A stretch of DNA of 12,464 nt from an uncultured Eggerthellaceae bacterium (GTDB taxonomy: Bacteria > Actinomycetota > Coriobacteriia > Coriobacteriales > Eggerthellaceae), in the NCBI GenBank assembly GCA_910580205.1, contig CAJTVP010000032.1:1-12464 (forward strand), in the 5' to 3' direction. A program made the position numbers and the translations under genes. The notes under the pieces were generated by a model, which saw nothing but the letters and a program-made list of their open reading frames with translations, was not told where the DNA came from and made no database searches. Numbering within the stretch: position 1 is the first letter of the stretch; each line of letters starts with the position of its first letter. Of this stretch, positions 1-7,438 are shown piece by piece.

Positions 1-1
1 C

Positions 2-53
2 GGCGAGGTCCGCCAACCCCGCCAGAGAAGGGGTTGACATCTATAGGAGCATC
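2..53. repeat. Left arm of a 52-bp perfect inverted repeat at the window ends
   Basis: Bases 2-53 are the exact reverse complement of 12413-12464. Similarity breaks down just inside: 54 and 57 mismatch while the GG and CC around them still match. The arm holds a small hairpin, CAACCCC (14-20) pairing with GGGGTTG (30-36) around a 9-base loop, and the string TTGACA. Read outwards from base 53 it starts GATGCTCCTATAGATGTC, which could be the end of an insertion sequence lying outside the window. No transposase is visible, so that identity is inference. Because the repeat reaches both edges, the window may be an assembly contig broken at a repeat. Confidence 0.85.
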
Positions 54-85
54 AGGACCGTGGTTGACCTGATTTGCAGACCATG

Positions 86-113
86 AAAAAAGGGACGCGG
101 TTTCCCGCGCCCC
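86..113 (-). terminator. Rho-independent terminator of gdhA
   Basis: Read on the minus strand, a 9-bp stem (GGGGCGCGG pairing with CCGCGTCCC, one G-U pair) is closed by a GAAA tetraloop and followed directly by six T residues (86-91). It begins 23 bases after the gdhA stop codon and is a textbook intrinsic terminator, so the gdhA transcript should end here. Confidence 0.93.
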
Positions 114-136
114 TTCACCGCCGAAAAAGCGAAGGC

Positions 137-1468
137 CTACACGATGCCTTCCGCCATCATGGCATCCGCCACCTTCTCGAAACCAGCGATGTTCGCGCCC
201 ATGACGTAGTCGCCTTCATGGCCGTAACGCTTCGCAGCGTCGTCGATGGCATGGTAGATGTTGACCATGATCCCTTTGAGCTTCGCGTCCACCTCTTCGA
301 AAGTCCAAGACAGGCGCTCGGAGTTCTGGGACATCTCAAGGCCGGACGTGGCCACGCCGCCGGCGTTCGCCGCTTTGCCCGGGATGAACGAGACGCCGTT
401 GTCCTGCAGGTACTGCGTGGCGTCGATGGTGGTGGGCATGTTGGCGCCCTCAGCCAGAAGCTTGCAACCATTCTGCACGAGCTGCTTCACGTCATCCAGA
501 AAGACCTCGTTCTGCGTGGCGCACGGAAGCGCGATGTCGCACGGCACCGACCAGACGCCGCGGCCTTCATGGTATTCCACGCCCTCTTTGCGCTTCGCGT
601 ATTCGGAGATGCGGCCGCGCTCCACTTCCTTGATCTGCTTCACCAGGTCAAGGTCGATCCCGGCCGGATCATGGATCCAACCCGTCGAATCAGACATGGT
701 GACCGGTTTGGCGCCGAGCTGCTGCGACTTCTGGGCCGCGTAGATGGCGACGTTGCCGGAGCCGGAGATGCAGACGGTCTTGCCGTTCAGGCTGTCGCCC
801 TGGCACTTCAAGTGCTCATCCACGATGTAGATGAGACCATAGCCGGTGGCCTCGGTGCGCGCCAGAGAGCCGCCGAACGCGAGGCCCTTGCCCGTGAGCA
901 CGCCCTCGAAGACGTTCTTGATGCGTTTGTACTGGCCGAACATGAAACCGATCTCACGAGCGCCCGTGCCGATGTCTCCGGCGGGAACATCCGTGTCCGC
1001 GCCGATGTGGCGCTGGAGCTCGGTCATGAAGGATTGGCAGAAGCGCATGATCTCCATGTCGGAGCGGCCCTTCGGGTTGAAGTCGCAACCGCCCTTGCCG
1101 CCGCCCATGGGCAGCGTGGTGAGGGAGTTCTTGAAGATCTGCTCGAAGCCGAGGAACTTGATGATGCCGAGATTCACGGAAGGATGCAGGCGCAGGCCGC
1201 CCTTGTAGGGGCCGATGGCGGAATTGAACTGCACGCGGAAGGCGCGATTGACCTGAACGTTGCCCTCATCATCCACCCACGGCACGCGGAAGATGACGAC
1301 GCGCTCCGGCTCGACCAGACGCTCCAGAAGGCTCGCTTTCTCATACTCCGGATGGGCCTCGATCACCGGCTCCAAAGACTGCATGACCTCGGTCACCGCT
1401 TGGATGAACTCCGGCTGCTCCGGATTCTTGGCCTTGACTTCCTCGATGATGCGTTCGGTGTATCTCAT
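137..1468 (-). CDS. gdhA: NADP-specific glutamate dehydrogenase
   Basis: A 443-residue enzyme that reversibly aminates 2-oxoglutarate to glutamate in the cytoplasm, normally assimilating ammonium. The length fits the small hexameric bacterial class (about 450). The N-terminal domain carries the family signature: KGGLRLHPSVNL (89-100), K113 in IFKNSL, the catalytic lysine K125 in PMGGGKGG and D165 in PAGDIGTG. The Rossmann domain has GSGNVA at 236-241. The following strand ends in SDSTG, as in E. coli-type NADP enzymes; NADP preference is inferred from that. ATG at 1468 has a strong Shine-Dalgarno, AGGAGGAG (1475-1482), with a 6-base spacer. The gene is monocistronic: it has its own promoter at about 1529-1534 and a strong terminator at 86-113. 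Nothing looks truncated. Confidence 0.96.
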   Translation of the reverse strand: MRYTERIIEEVKAKNPEQPEFIQAVTEVMQSLEPVIEAHPEYEKASLLERLVEPERVVIFRVPWVDDEGNVQVNRAFRVQFNSAIGPYKGGLRLHPSVNLGIIKFLGFEQIFKNSLTTLPMGGGKGGCDFNPKGRSDMEIMRFCQSFMTELQRHIGADTDVPAGDIGTGAREIGFMFGQYKRIKNVFEGVLTGKGLAFGGSLARTEATGYGLIYIVDEHLKCQGDSLNGKTVCISGSGNVAIYAAQKSQQLGAKPVTMSDSTGWIHDPAGIDLDLVKQIKEVERGRISEYAKRKEGVEYHEGRGVWSVPCDIALPCATQNEVFLDDVKQLVQNGCKLLAEGANMPTTIDATQYLQDNGVSFIPGKAANAGGVATSGLEMSQNSERLSWTFEEVDAKLKGIMVNIYHAIDDAAKRYGHEGDYVMGANIAGFEKVADAMMAEGIV

Positions 1469-1528
1469 CGGCTTCTCCTCCTGCTGCCCTGCATCAGCCT
1501 GTGATGCAACGTTGTCTCAGTGAGAGAG

Positions 1529-1534
1529 ATTATA
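1529..1534 (-). promoter_or_regulatory. Probable -10 element of gdhA
   Basis: A perfect TATAAT on the minus strand lies 60 bases upstream of the gdhA ATG, predicting a leader of roughly 54 nt. I see no good -35 hexamer at 16-18 bases spacing, which suggests an activator-dependent or weak promoter. The predicted leader contains the 8-bp palindrome CAACGTTG (1507-1514), a possible operator. Confidence 0.55.
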
Positions 1535-1638
1535 AAGATGGATGCTGCGCCAGGTTGCGTTTTTAACGTCGTTGAAACAATCCGTCGGGGATTTTCAGGC
1601 CGGTGGCAGCGCTCTGCGCGCTCGGACCCTAACGAGCA

Positions 1639-1652
1639 GCGCCCGCAGGCGC
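1639..1652 (-). other. Short GC hairpin after the unknown gene, weak terminator candidate
   Basis: Just past the stop codon of the 1654-2394 gene, GCGCC and GGCGC form a 5-bp stem with a 4-base loop. No T-run follows, so it is a poor intrinsic terminator. Transcription from uvrA could continue towards gdhA. Confidence 0.3.
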
Positions 1653-1653
1653 A

Positions 1654-2394
1654 TCAAAGCGAGGAGACGGACTTCGCGGACGGGACGTTGTTGGAGGATA
1701 GCAAGATGATGCCGACGCTCCCCTTCTCAGGCGAATGGGCGATGACGGTGCCATCCTCCGGTTCATTGGTGATGGAATACTCATGGGGCGCTTGGGTGAT
1801 GAGCACGACATCCAAGCCGTCATAGCTGGAGATGAGCGCGGGACGCGGGGCGATGCAGATGACGCTCTGCGCTCCTTCTTCCCGCAAGCCATCGATGATC
1901 TCTTCCAACTGCGCGGGCGTGAGACGCTCGGTGATGGAGAAGACGCCTATCTTCTTGCCGTTCACGGTGAACACTTGGGGAACGGCGTAGCGGGAAGCCT
2001 GATCCGACACGTCCAAACTCAGCACGGAAGCGCCGCGCGTTTCATAAAGGTCGCGCACATCTGACACGAAGATGCGGCCGGCATCCGCCGCGCTCACTTC
2101 GCTGGCCAAGGAGAGGAGGCTCAGTCCCAGATCCTCTTCGCTTTCAGGGTCAATCTGCTCTTGATCACGGATCAGATCGGCTTCGGCGGATGTCTGGTCA
2201 GGGTCTGCGGGAGCCACTCCGGAATAGACGACAGCGGTGTAGCCGTCCAGCTGCCCCACGCTGTCATCCACAGCTGTGGCAGCGACCGACCAGCCTCGGC
2301 CCGTGGAGAAATAGCTGAACGCCAGCATGGCGCCGCCCAGAACGAGCACGAAGAAGATGACGAGCGCGATTCTTTCTCGAACAGTCTTGCTCAT
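1654..2394 (-). CDS. Membrane-anchored extracytoplasmic protein of unknown function
   Basis: 246 residues; I do not recognise the family with confidence. Residues 1-8 are charged (SKTVRER) and about 9-29 are a single hydrophobic helix, so the protein is probably an N-terminally anchored membrane protein with an outside domain. There is no lipobox. The stretch at about 65-95 is acidic (DPDQTSAEADLIRDQEQIDPESEED) and probably a flexible linker. The C-terminal part alternates strands and helices (KKIGVFSITERLTPAQLEEIIDGL, then SVICIAPRPALISSYDGLDVVLITQ). This loosely resembles the core of calcineurin-like or 5'-nucleotidase folds, but I see no metal-binding Asp/His motifs. That resemblance is a guess. 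The start lies only 19 bases after the uvrA stop, suggesting one transcript with uvrA. The ATG has no good Shine-Dalgarno and sits directly after a hairpin (2395-2420). Confidence 0.8.
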   Translation of the reverse strand: MSKTVRERIALVIFFVLVLGGAMLAFSYFSTGRGWSVAATAVDDSVGQLDGYTAVVYSGVAPADPDQTSAEADLIRDQEQIDPESEEDLGLSLLSLASEVSAADAGRIFVSDVRDLYETRGASVLSLDVSDQASRYAVPQVFTVNGKKIGVFSITERLTPAQLEEIIDGLREEGAQSVICIAPRPALISSYDGLDVVLITQAPHEYSITNEPEDGTVIAHSPEKGSVGIILLSSNNVPSAKSVSSL

Positions 2395-2420
2395 GGCATG
2401 AGGATTATAACCCTCATGCC
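2395..2420 (-). promoter_or_regulatory. Hairpin with TATAAT in its loop across the uvrA stop / next gene start
   Basis: GGCATGAGG and CCTCATGCC form a perfect 9-bp inverted repeat (2395-2403, 2412-2420) with an 8-base loop. One arm contains the uvrA stop codon (2414-2416); the other abuts the ATG at 2394. The loop includes a perfect minus-strand TATAAT (2404-2409), which would start transcription about at the ATG and give a leaderless mRNA. No matching -35 is visible. It may be a translational coupling element, an internal promoter, or chance. Confidence 0.5.
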
Positions 2421-5341
2421 ACCTCTGCGTTGATCCCGTCCGTGACCGCTTCCGCCTCTTCGAGGACGCGCTTGATGAATTGGCCAGTGAAGCTGCCTGG
2501 CACCTGGGCCACCTCTTCAGGCGTGCCTTGGGCGATGATGTTCCCGCCGCGCACGCCTCCTTCAGGGCCCAGATCGATGATGTGGTCAGCGCTCTTGATC
2601 ACATCCAGGTTGTGCTCGATCACCAGCACCGTGTTGCCCGCATCCACGAGCCGCTGCAGCACGATGAGCAGTTGGCGCACGTCTTCGAAATGAAGGCCGG
2701 TGGTGGGCTCGTCCAAGATGTAGAACGTCTTGCCAGAGCTGCGCTTCTGGAGTTCGCTGGAGAGCTTCACGCGCTGAGCTTCGCCGCCTGAGAGCGTGGT
2801 GGCGGACTGCCCCAAGCGGATGTAGCCCAAGCCCACGTCGAACAGCGTCTGGAGCTTGCGCTTGATGGAGGGGATGTTCTCGAAGAAATGGAGAGCGTCC
2901 TCCACGGTCATGTCCAGCACTTCCGCGATGTTCTTGCCGCGGTAGGTCACTTGCAGCGTTTCACGGTTGTACCGCTTGCCATGGCATACGTCGCAAGGGA
3001 CGTAGATGTCCGGAAGGAAGTGCATCTCGATCTTGATCTGGCCATCGCCCTTGCACGCTTCGCAACGGCCGCCTTTCACGTTGAAAGAGAAGCGACCAGG
3101 AGAATAGCCGCGCGCCTTCGACTCCGCTGTGGAGGCGAACAGGTTGCGGATGTCATCCCAAAGCCCGATGTAGGTGGCGGGATTGGAACGCGGCGTGCGC
3201 CCGATGGGGCTCTGGTCGATGTTGATGACCTTGTCCAGCTTGTCCAGACCCGTGATCTTGCGGTACGGGCCCGTGCGGCGGTGGGCGCGGTTCAGGCGGT
3301 TCGCCAACACCGGAGCCAGCGTATCGGTGATCAGCGAGCTCTTCCCTGAGCCGGATACGCCTGTGACCACCGTGAACGTGCCGAGCGGCACCTCCAGCGT
3401 CACGTTGTTGAGATTGTTCTCTTTGGCGCCGGTCAGCTTGAGCTTGCCCTTGCGCGGCTTGCGGCGCTCCTCGGGCACTTCGATGCGCCGACGGCCCGTC
3501 AGATAATCCGCCGTGAGGGAGCCAGGCGTGGCCATGACCTCTTCCGGGGTGCCGCAGGCGGTGACATGGCCGCCATGCTCTCCTGCGCCCGGACCCATGT
3601 CCACGATGTAATCCGCGCTGCGGATGGTGTCTTCGTCATGCTCCACCACCACGACCGTGTTGCCCAGATCGCGCAGATGCTCCAGCGTGGCTATGAGCCG
3701 TTCGTTGTCGCGCTGATGGAGGCCGATGGAGGGCTCGTCCAAGATGTACAGCACGCCCATGAGGCCTGCGCCGATCTGCGTGGCCAAGCGGATGCGCTGC
3801 GCCTCTCCGCCCGAAAGCGTGGCCGTGGCCCGCTCAAGGGTGAGGTAGTCCAAGCCCACATCCACCAAGAACTGCAAGCGGACGATGATCTCCTTCACGA
3901 TGGGAGACGCAACGAAATCATCAGGGCCATCGAAGGAGAGCCCTTGGAAGAAATGGAGAGAATCCGCCGCGCTCATCTCCGTCACGTCATAGATGGACTT
4001 GTCCCCAACGGTGACCGCCAAGATCTCCGGCTTCAGACGACGGCCTTTGCAGGTCTTGCAAGGAACGCTGGCTATGTAGGATTGGAGCTTTTCACGCTTC
4101 GAATCCGTATCCGCTTCCGCGTATTTGCGCCGAACCGCCTCAAGGACGCCTTCCCATTCTATGTACCAGTAAGTGTTGCGGCCATCAACGGTGTGGTAAT
4201 CAACGCGCACGCGGTCAGAGCCGCAACCCTCCAGAATGGCTTTCTGGGTCTTGGGGCGCAGATCCTCCCAGGGCGTTGACGGATCCTCGCCCATGTGGCG
4301 CACGACGGCGTTGAGCACCTGCGGGTAGTAATTGCCGCTCTTGAAGGGAGCTATGGCGCCGTCTTCCACGGAAAGGGACGTGTCCGAGACTATCATGGAC
4401 GCATCCACTTCTTCGCGGCTGCCGATGCCGTAGCAATCCGGGCAGGAGCCATAGGGCGCGTTGAACGAGAAATCCCGCGGCTCCAGCTCATCCATGGAGA
4501 AGCCATGCTCAGGGCATGCGAGGGCCAGAGAGAACACATGCTCCCCTTCGGCCAGACCACCCTTCGCCCCGGACGAGGTGCCCCCCTGGACCGCTTTCAC
4601 GTCTTGGGATTCACCAAGCAGCTGCACGAGCACGCGGCCATCAGCCAGCTTCGTGGCCAGCTCCACCGCCTCAGCGATGCGGCTCACTGCGGAAGGCTTG
4701 AGCACGACGCGATCCACCACCACGTCGATGAAGTGCTTGATCTGCTTGTTGAGCGTGATGGGGTCATTCTCCAAGCGCGTGATCTCCCCGTCTATGCGCA
4801 CGCGGGTGAAGCCCTCTTTCTTGAGGTCTTCGAAGAGCTTGGTGTATTCGCCCTTTTTGCCCGACACGATGGGGGCTAGGATGATGGCGCGCGCCTCTTC
4901 CCCATTCGCCAGGGACAGGATCTCATCGGTCACCTGATCGGTGGTCTGCTTCTTGATGACGCGCCCGCACTTCGGGCAATGGGGGATGCCCACGCGCGCG
5001 TAGAGCAAGCGCAGATAGTCATAGATCTCCGTTGTGGTGCCCACGGTGGAGCGCGGATTCTTCGAAGTGGTCTTCTGGTCGATGGACACGGCCGGTGAAA
5101 GCCCGTCGATGGAATCCAGATCCGGCTTGCTCATCTGCCCCAGGAACATGCGCGCGTAGCTGGACAAGCTCTCCACATAACGGCGCTGCCCTTCGGCGTA
5201 CATGGTGTCGAACGCCAAGCTGGACTTGCCGGAACCCGAAAGGCCCGTGATGACCACCAGCTCATCGCGTGGGATGGTCACGTCTATGTCTTTGAGGTTG
5301 TGCTCGCGCGCACCTTTGATCACGATCTCTTTTTGAGACAT
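2414..5341 (-). CDS. uvrA: UvrABC excinuclease subunit A
   Basis: A 975-residue ABC-type ATPase that scans DNA for bulky lesions and loads UvrB in nucleotide excision repair. Both ABC modules are complete: Walker A GLSGSGKS (33-40) and GVSGSGKS (661-668), signature LSGGEAQR (509-516 and 850-857), Walker B ILDEPS (533-538) and ILDEPT (875-880). The C-terminal zinc module has C760, C763, C783 and C786. The insertion-domain zinc site reads C276-x2-H279...C300-x2-C303, with His in place of the usual second Cys. A Gly/Ser-rich insert (about 247-267) precedes it. The start is ATG at 5341 (MSQKEIVIKG): in-frame starts further upstream, at 5401 and 5419, lie at or before the promoter and LexA-type box. 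The Shine-Dalgarno (GGA, 5-base spacer) is weak. The SOS promoter is upstream and the unknown membrane-anchored gene follows. Confidence 0.97.
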   Translation of the reverse strand: MSQKEIVIKGAREHNLKDIDVTIPRDELVVITGLSGSGKSSLAFDTMYAEGQRRYVESLSSYARMFLGQMSKPDLDSIDGLSPAVSIDQKTTSKNPRSTVGTTTEIYDYLRLLYARVGIPHCPKCGRVIKKQTTDQVTDEILSLANGEEARAIILAPIVSGKKGEYTKLFEDLKKEGFTRVRIDGEITRLENDPITLNKQIKHFIDVVVDRVVLKPSAVSRIAEAVELATKLADGRVLVQLLGESQDVKAVQGGTSSGAKGGLAEGEHVFSLALACPEHGFSMDELEPRDFSFNAPYGSCPDCYGIGSREEVDASMIVSDTSLSVEDGAIAPFKSGNYYPQVLNAVVRHMGEDPSTPWEDLRPKTQKAILEGCGSDRVRVDYHTVDGRNTYWYIEWEGVLEAVRRKYAEADTDSKREKLQSYIASVPCKTCKGRRLKPEILAVTVGDKSIYDVTEMSAADSLHFFQGLSFDGPDDFVASPIVKEIIVRLQFLVDVGLDYLTLERATATLSGGEAQRIRLATQIGAGLMGVLYILDEPSIGLHQRDNERLIATLEHLRDLGNTVVVVEHDEDTIRSADYIVDMGPGAGEHGGHVTACGTPEEVMATPGSLTADYLTGRRRIEVPEERRKPRKGKLKLTGAKENNLNNVTLEVPLGTFTVVTGVSGSGKSSLITDTLAPVLANRLNRAHRRTGPYRKITGLDKLDKVINIDQSPIGRTPRSNPATYIGLWDDIRNLFASTAESKARGYSPGRFSFNVKGGRCEACKGDGQIKIEMHFLPDIYVPCDVCHGKRYNRETLQVTYRGKNIAEVLDMTVEDALHFFENIPSIKRKLQTLFDVGLGYIRLGQSATTLSGGEAQRVKLSSELQKRSSGKTFYILDEPTTGLHFEDVRQLLIVLQRLVDAGNTVLVIEHNLDVIKSADHIIDLGPEGGVRGGNIIAQGTPEEVAQVPGSFTGQFIKRVLEEAEAVTDGINAEVA

Positions 5342-5382
5342 CTCATTCCGTTCGCTATTCGCTTTTGATTCGGTTGGATGGC

Positions 5383-5412
5383 AATATACACTATCGAACA
5401 TATGTATGTAAA
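5383..5412 (-). promoter_or_regulatory. uvrA promoter with embedded LexA (SOS) box
   Basis: On the minus strand a -35 TTTACA (5407-5412) and a -10 TATATT (5383-5388) are 18 bases apart. Between them, read on the plus strand, lies CGAAC-ATAT-GTATG (5395-5408). It matches the Gram-positive/actinobacterial LexA consensus CGAAC-N4-GTTCG fully in the left half and at 3 of 5 bases in the right half. A repressor bound there would block RNA polymerase directly. The predicted start near 5376 gives a leader of about 35 nt. Confidence 0.75.
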
Positions 5413-5439
5413 GAAGCAAGCGAAAACTCCATCTATTGA

Positions 5440-5471
5440 GAAGCGAGTCTTACGGGCAAGAGATGCGCTTC
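5440..5471. other. Imperfect hairpin between dnaG and uvrA
   Basis: GAAGCG (5440-5445) pairs with CGCTTC (5466-5471), with a possible inner stem TCTT/AAGA. No T-run follows closely on the minus strand, so it is at best a weak dnaG terminator. It lies upstream of the uvrA promoter. Confidence 0.3.
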
Positions 5472-5492
5472 AATGAACAGCGCGGCCACGCC

Positions 5493-7337
5493 TCACGCCA
5501 ACGGCCTGCGCGCTTTCTGCGCCTCGGTGAGCCGCGCCTGCATGTCCACGAGCTGCTGGAAGAGCTCGCTCTGCTCCGGGCTCCCTTCGGGCGCGCGGCC
5601 CATCTCCGCCTTCAAGCGGGCCGCCTCATCTTCCATGTCTCCCAGCTCAAGCTCACGCAACAGATAGCCGATGACGGCATCCGGCGATGAATCCTCATGG
5701 GCATGGGCCGCCGTCAAGATGGAAGCGGCCTCCCCGTCCGCGCGCATGGCCGCGTCCACGAGGAGAGCGGGTGCGGCGTTCAGATTCATCGTGAGCTCCC
5801 CCACCACCGCTTGCGCGATGGCCTCGTGAGCTTTGAAATGCCATCTCAGCTTGACGATGCCATCAGCGAAGGGGAGCGCCTCCAACGGATGCTGGACGAA
5901 CACGCCCAACAGCTCCTGCTCCAAGGCGCGCCGGTTCGCCTCCTTGTCCGTCAGGCGCAATGGCGCGGCTTCCGTTCTCGGACGCTCAGGGCGTTCCTCG
6001 CGCTCGTCATCGTAGACGCGCGGCTTCTGGAGCTTCGCCAGCTGCGCGAGCGCATCGTCCTCCCGGACATGGAGCCGCTGAGCCACTTCGATGGCGTATT
6101 CCTTGGCGATGAGCGTGTCTTTGATGGGTGCCAAGACCGAAAGCGCATCCGGCAGCGCCCGCGCGCGGCCCTCCACGCTGTCAAGATCATGGCGTGAGAG
6201 CCGACGCTCGATCCCATACTTCACCAGCGGCTGCGCCTCATCCAAAAGCTTGATGAGGTCCTCAGCGCTGTGTGCCGCCAGATACTCCGCTGGGTCTTGG
6301 TCGTCAGGCAAGCACAGCGCGAAGAGATCGGCCTGCTGGCGCATCCCTTCGCCGCCAGCCGCGTCCCCGATGAATTGCAAGGCGCGCTCCGTAGCGCGCT
6401 GCCCGGCCGCATCCCCATCGAACAGGTAGATGATGCGCTTGCCCGCATGGCGAGAGAGCGTGCGCACATGGCTTTTCGTGAGCGCAGTGCCCAGCGTGGC
6501 CACGCAATTGGTGATGCCCGCCTCATGCATGGCGATCACATCCGTGTAACCTTCCGCCACGATGGCAGTGCCCGTGGAGGCCATCTTCGCCTTCGCCTTG
6601 TCCAACCCGAACAGCACGTTGGACTTGTGGAAGATGGGCGTCTCTTGGCTGTTCAGGTACTTCGGCTCCCCTTCCCCGATGATGCGGCCACCGAAGGCCA
6701 CGCATTCACCAGAAACGTCATGGATGGGGAACATCACGCGTTCGTAGAAACGGTCCCTGAGCACGCCGTTGCGATCGACCGAGACGTTCGCCGTGACCAG
6801 CTCATCAGGCGTGTAGCCGAGGGAGCGCAAGTACGCGGTCATGGCGCCATTGCCGGGCGCGTAGCCGAGCATCCACGTCTTCGGCACCTCGCCGCCCAGA
6901 TCGCGCCCCGCCAGATACGAGCGGGCCTTCGCCGCCCCCGCATCCGGCGAGCGCATGAGCTGGGTGTGGAAGAACGCCTCCGCTTCCTTGCACGCTTCGC
7001 GCAGCCGCTGTTTCTTCGACTGGGGAACGCCCGTGCCGCCCTCTTCTTGGATGTCGATCCGCGCGCGCTCCGCCAGCTTGCGCACAGCCTCCGGGAACGT
7101 GATGTCATCGGTCTTCATCACGAAGCCGAACACATCTCCCCCCTCGCCGCAGCCGAAGCAATGCCACAGCTGCGTGGCGGGATCCATCTTGAACGACGGC
7201 GTTTTCTCATGATGGAGCGGGCAGCAGCACCAGAACTCGCGCCCGCGCTGCTGGACGCGCGAATGCTCGCCCACGATCGCCACCAAGTCGGTGGCTTCGC
7301 GGACCTTCTGGATGTCGTCGTCTGAGATGCGCCCCAC
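5493..7337 (-). CDS. dnaG: DNA primase
   Basis: A 614-residue primase (family about 600) that makes RNA primers for Okazaki fragments at the replication fork. Domains in order: a CHC2 zinc-binding domain with C39, H42, C60 and C63 (CPLHHEKTPSF, HCFGCG); the RNA polymerase core with YERVMFPI (about 199-206); TOPRIM with E262 in EGYTD and D307/D309 in DGDAAGQ; then LPDDQDP. The C-terminal region has the helicase-binding type segment beginning LEQELLGVF. I chose GTG at 7337 because it gives the usual family start (GRISDDDIQKVREATDLV). The only earlier in-frame start is a TTG at 7427 with no ribosome site, and it would add 30 unusual residues. AAGAGG (7349-7354) is a rather distant Shine-Dalgarno, 11 bases from the GTG. 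dgt is divergent from it. rpoD is not the next gene here; uvrA follows with its own promoter. Confidence 0.95.
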   Translation of the reverse strand: MGRISDDDIQKVREATDLVAIVGEHSRVQQRGREFWCCCPLHHEKTPSFKMDPATQLWHCFGCGEGGDVFGFVMKTDDITFPEAVRKLAERARIDIQEEGGTGVPQSKKQRLREACKEAEAFFHTQLMRSPDAGAAKARSYLAGRDLGGEVPKTWMLGYAPGNGAMTAYLRSLGYTPDELVTANVSVDRNGVLRDRFYERVMFPIHDVSGECVAFGGRIIGEGEPKYLNSQETPIFHKSNVLFGLDKAKAKMASTGTAIVAEGYTDVIAMHEAGITNCVATLGTALTKSHVRTLSRHAGKRIIYLFDGDAAGQRATERALQFIGDAAGGEGMRQQADLFALCLPDDQDPAEYLAAHSAEDLIKLLDEAQPLVKYGIERRLSRHDLDSVEGRARALPDALSVLAPIKDTLIAKEYAIEVAQRLHVREDDALAQLAKLQKPRVYDDEREERPERPRTEAAPLRLTDKEANRRALEQELLGVFVQHPLEALPFADGIVKLRWHFKAHEAIAQAVVGELTMNLNAAPALLVDAAMRADGEAASILTAAHAHEDSSPDAVIGYLLRELELGDMEDEAARLKAEMGRAPEGSPEQSELFQQLVDMQARLTEAQKARRPLA

Positions 7338-7391
7338 GGCGTGCCCGTCCTCTTTTCCGACCCGCGCCCCTGCCGGGGAAACGGGATCGTT

Positions 7392-7400
7392 TGCTATGAT
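7392..7400 (+). promoter_or_regulatory. Extended -10 promoter of dgt
   Basis: TGCTATGAT is an extended -10 (TG-n-TATGAT) with only one mismatch to TATAAT, 39 bases before the dgt ATG. No recognisable -35 lies 17 bases upstream, as is common for extended -10 promoters. Transcription should start near 7407. Confidence 0.6.
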
Positions 7401-7438
7401 ATCGGGTGCTGTTTGGCAGGATACCAAAAAGGAAGCAG

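Noticed and set aside
74..1504. Long open frame on the plus strand opposite gdhA (476 codons)
   Set aside because: It is the mirror of gdhA codon bias in GC-rich DNA. The translation is rich in Arg, His and Ala with no family motifs, and gdhA is unambiguous.
5342..5419. N-terminal extension of uvrA to 5419
   Set aside because: The extension would include the LexA box and promoter, and the family start is at MSQKEIVIKG (5341).
7338..7427. N-terminal extension of dnaG to the TTG at 7427
   Set aside because: No ribosome site precedes it, the added residues do not resemble primase, and GTG 7337 gives the normal family start.
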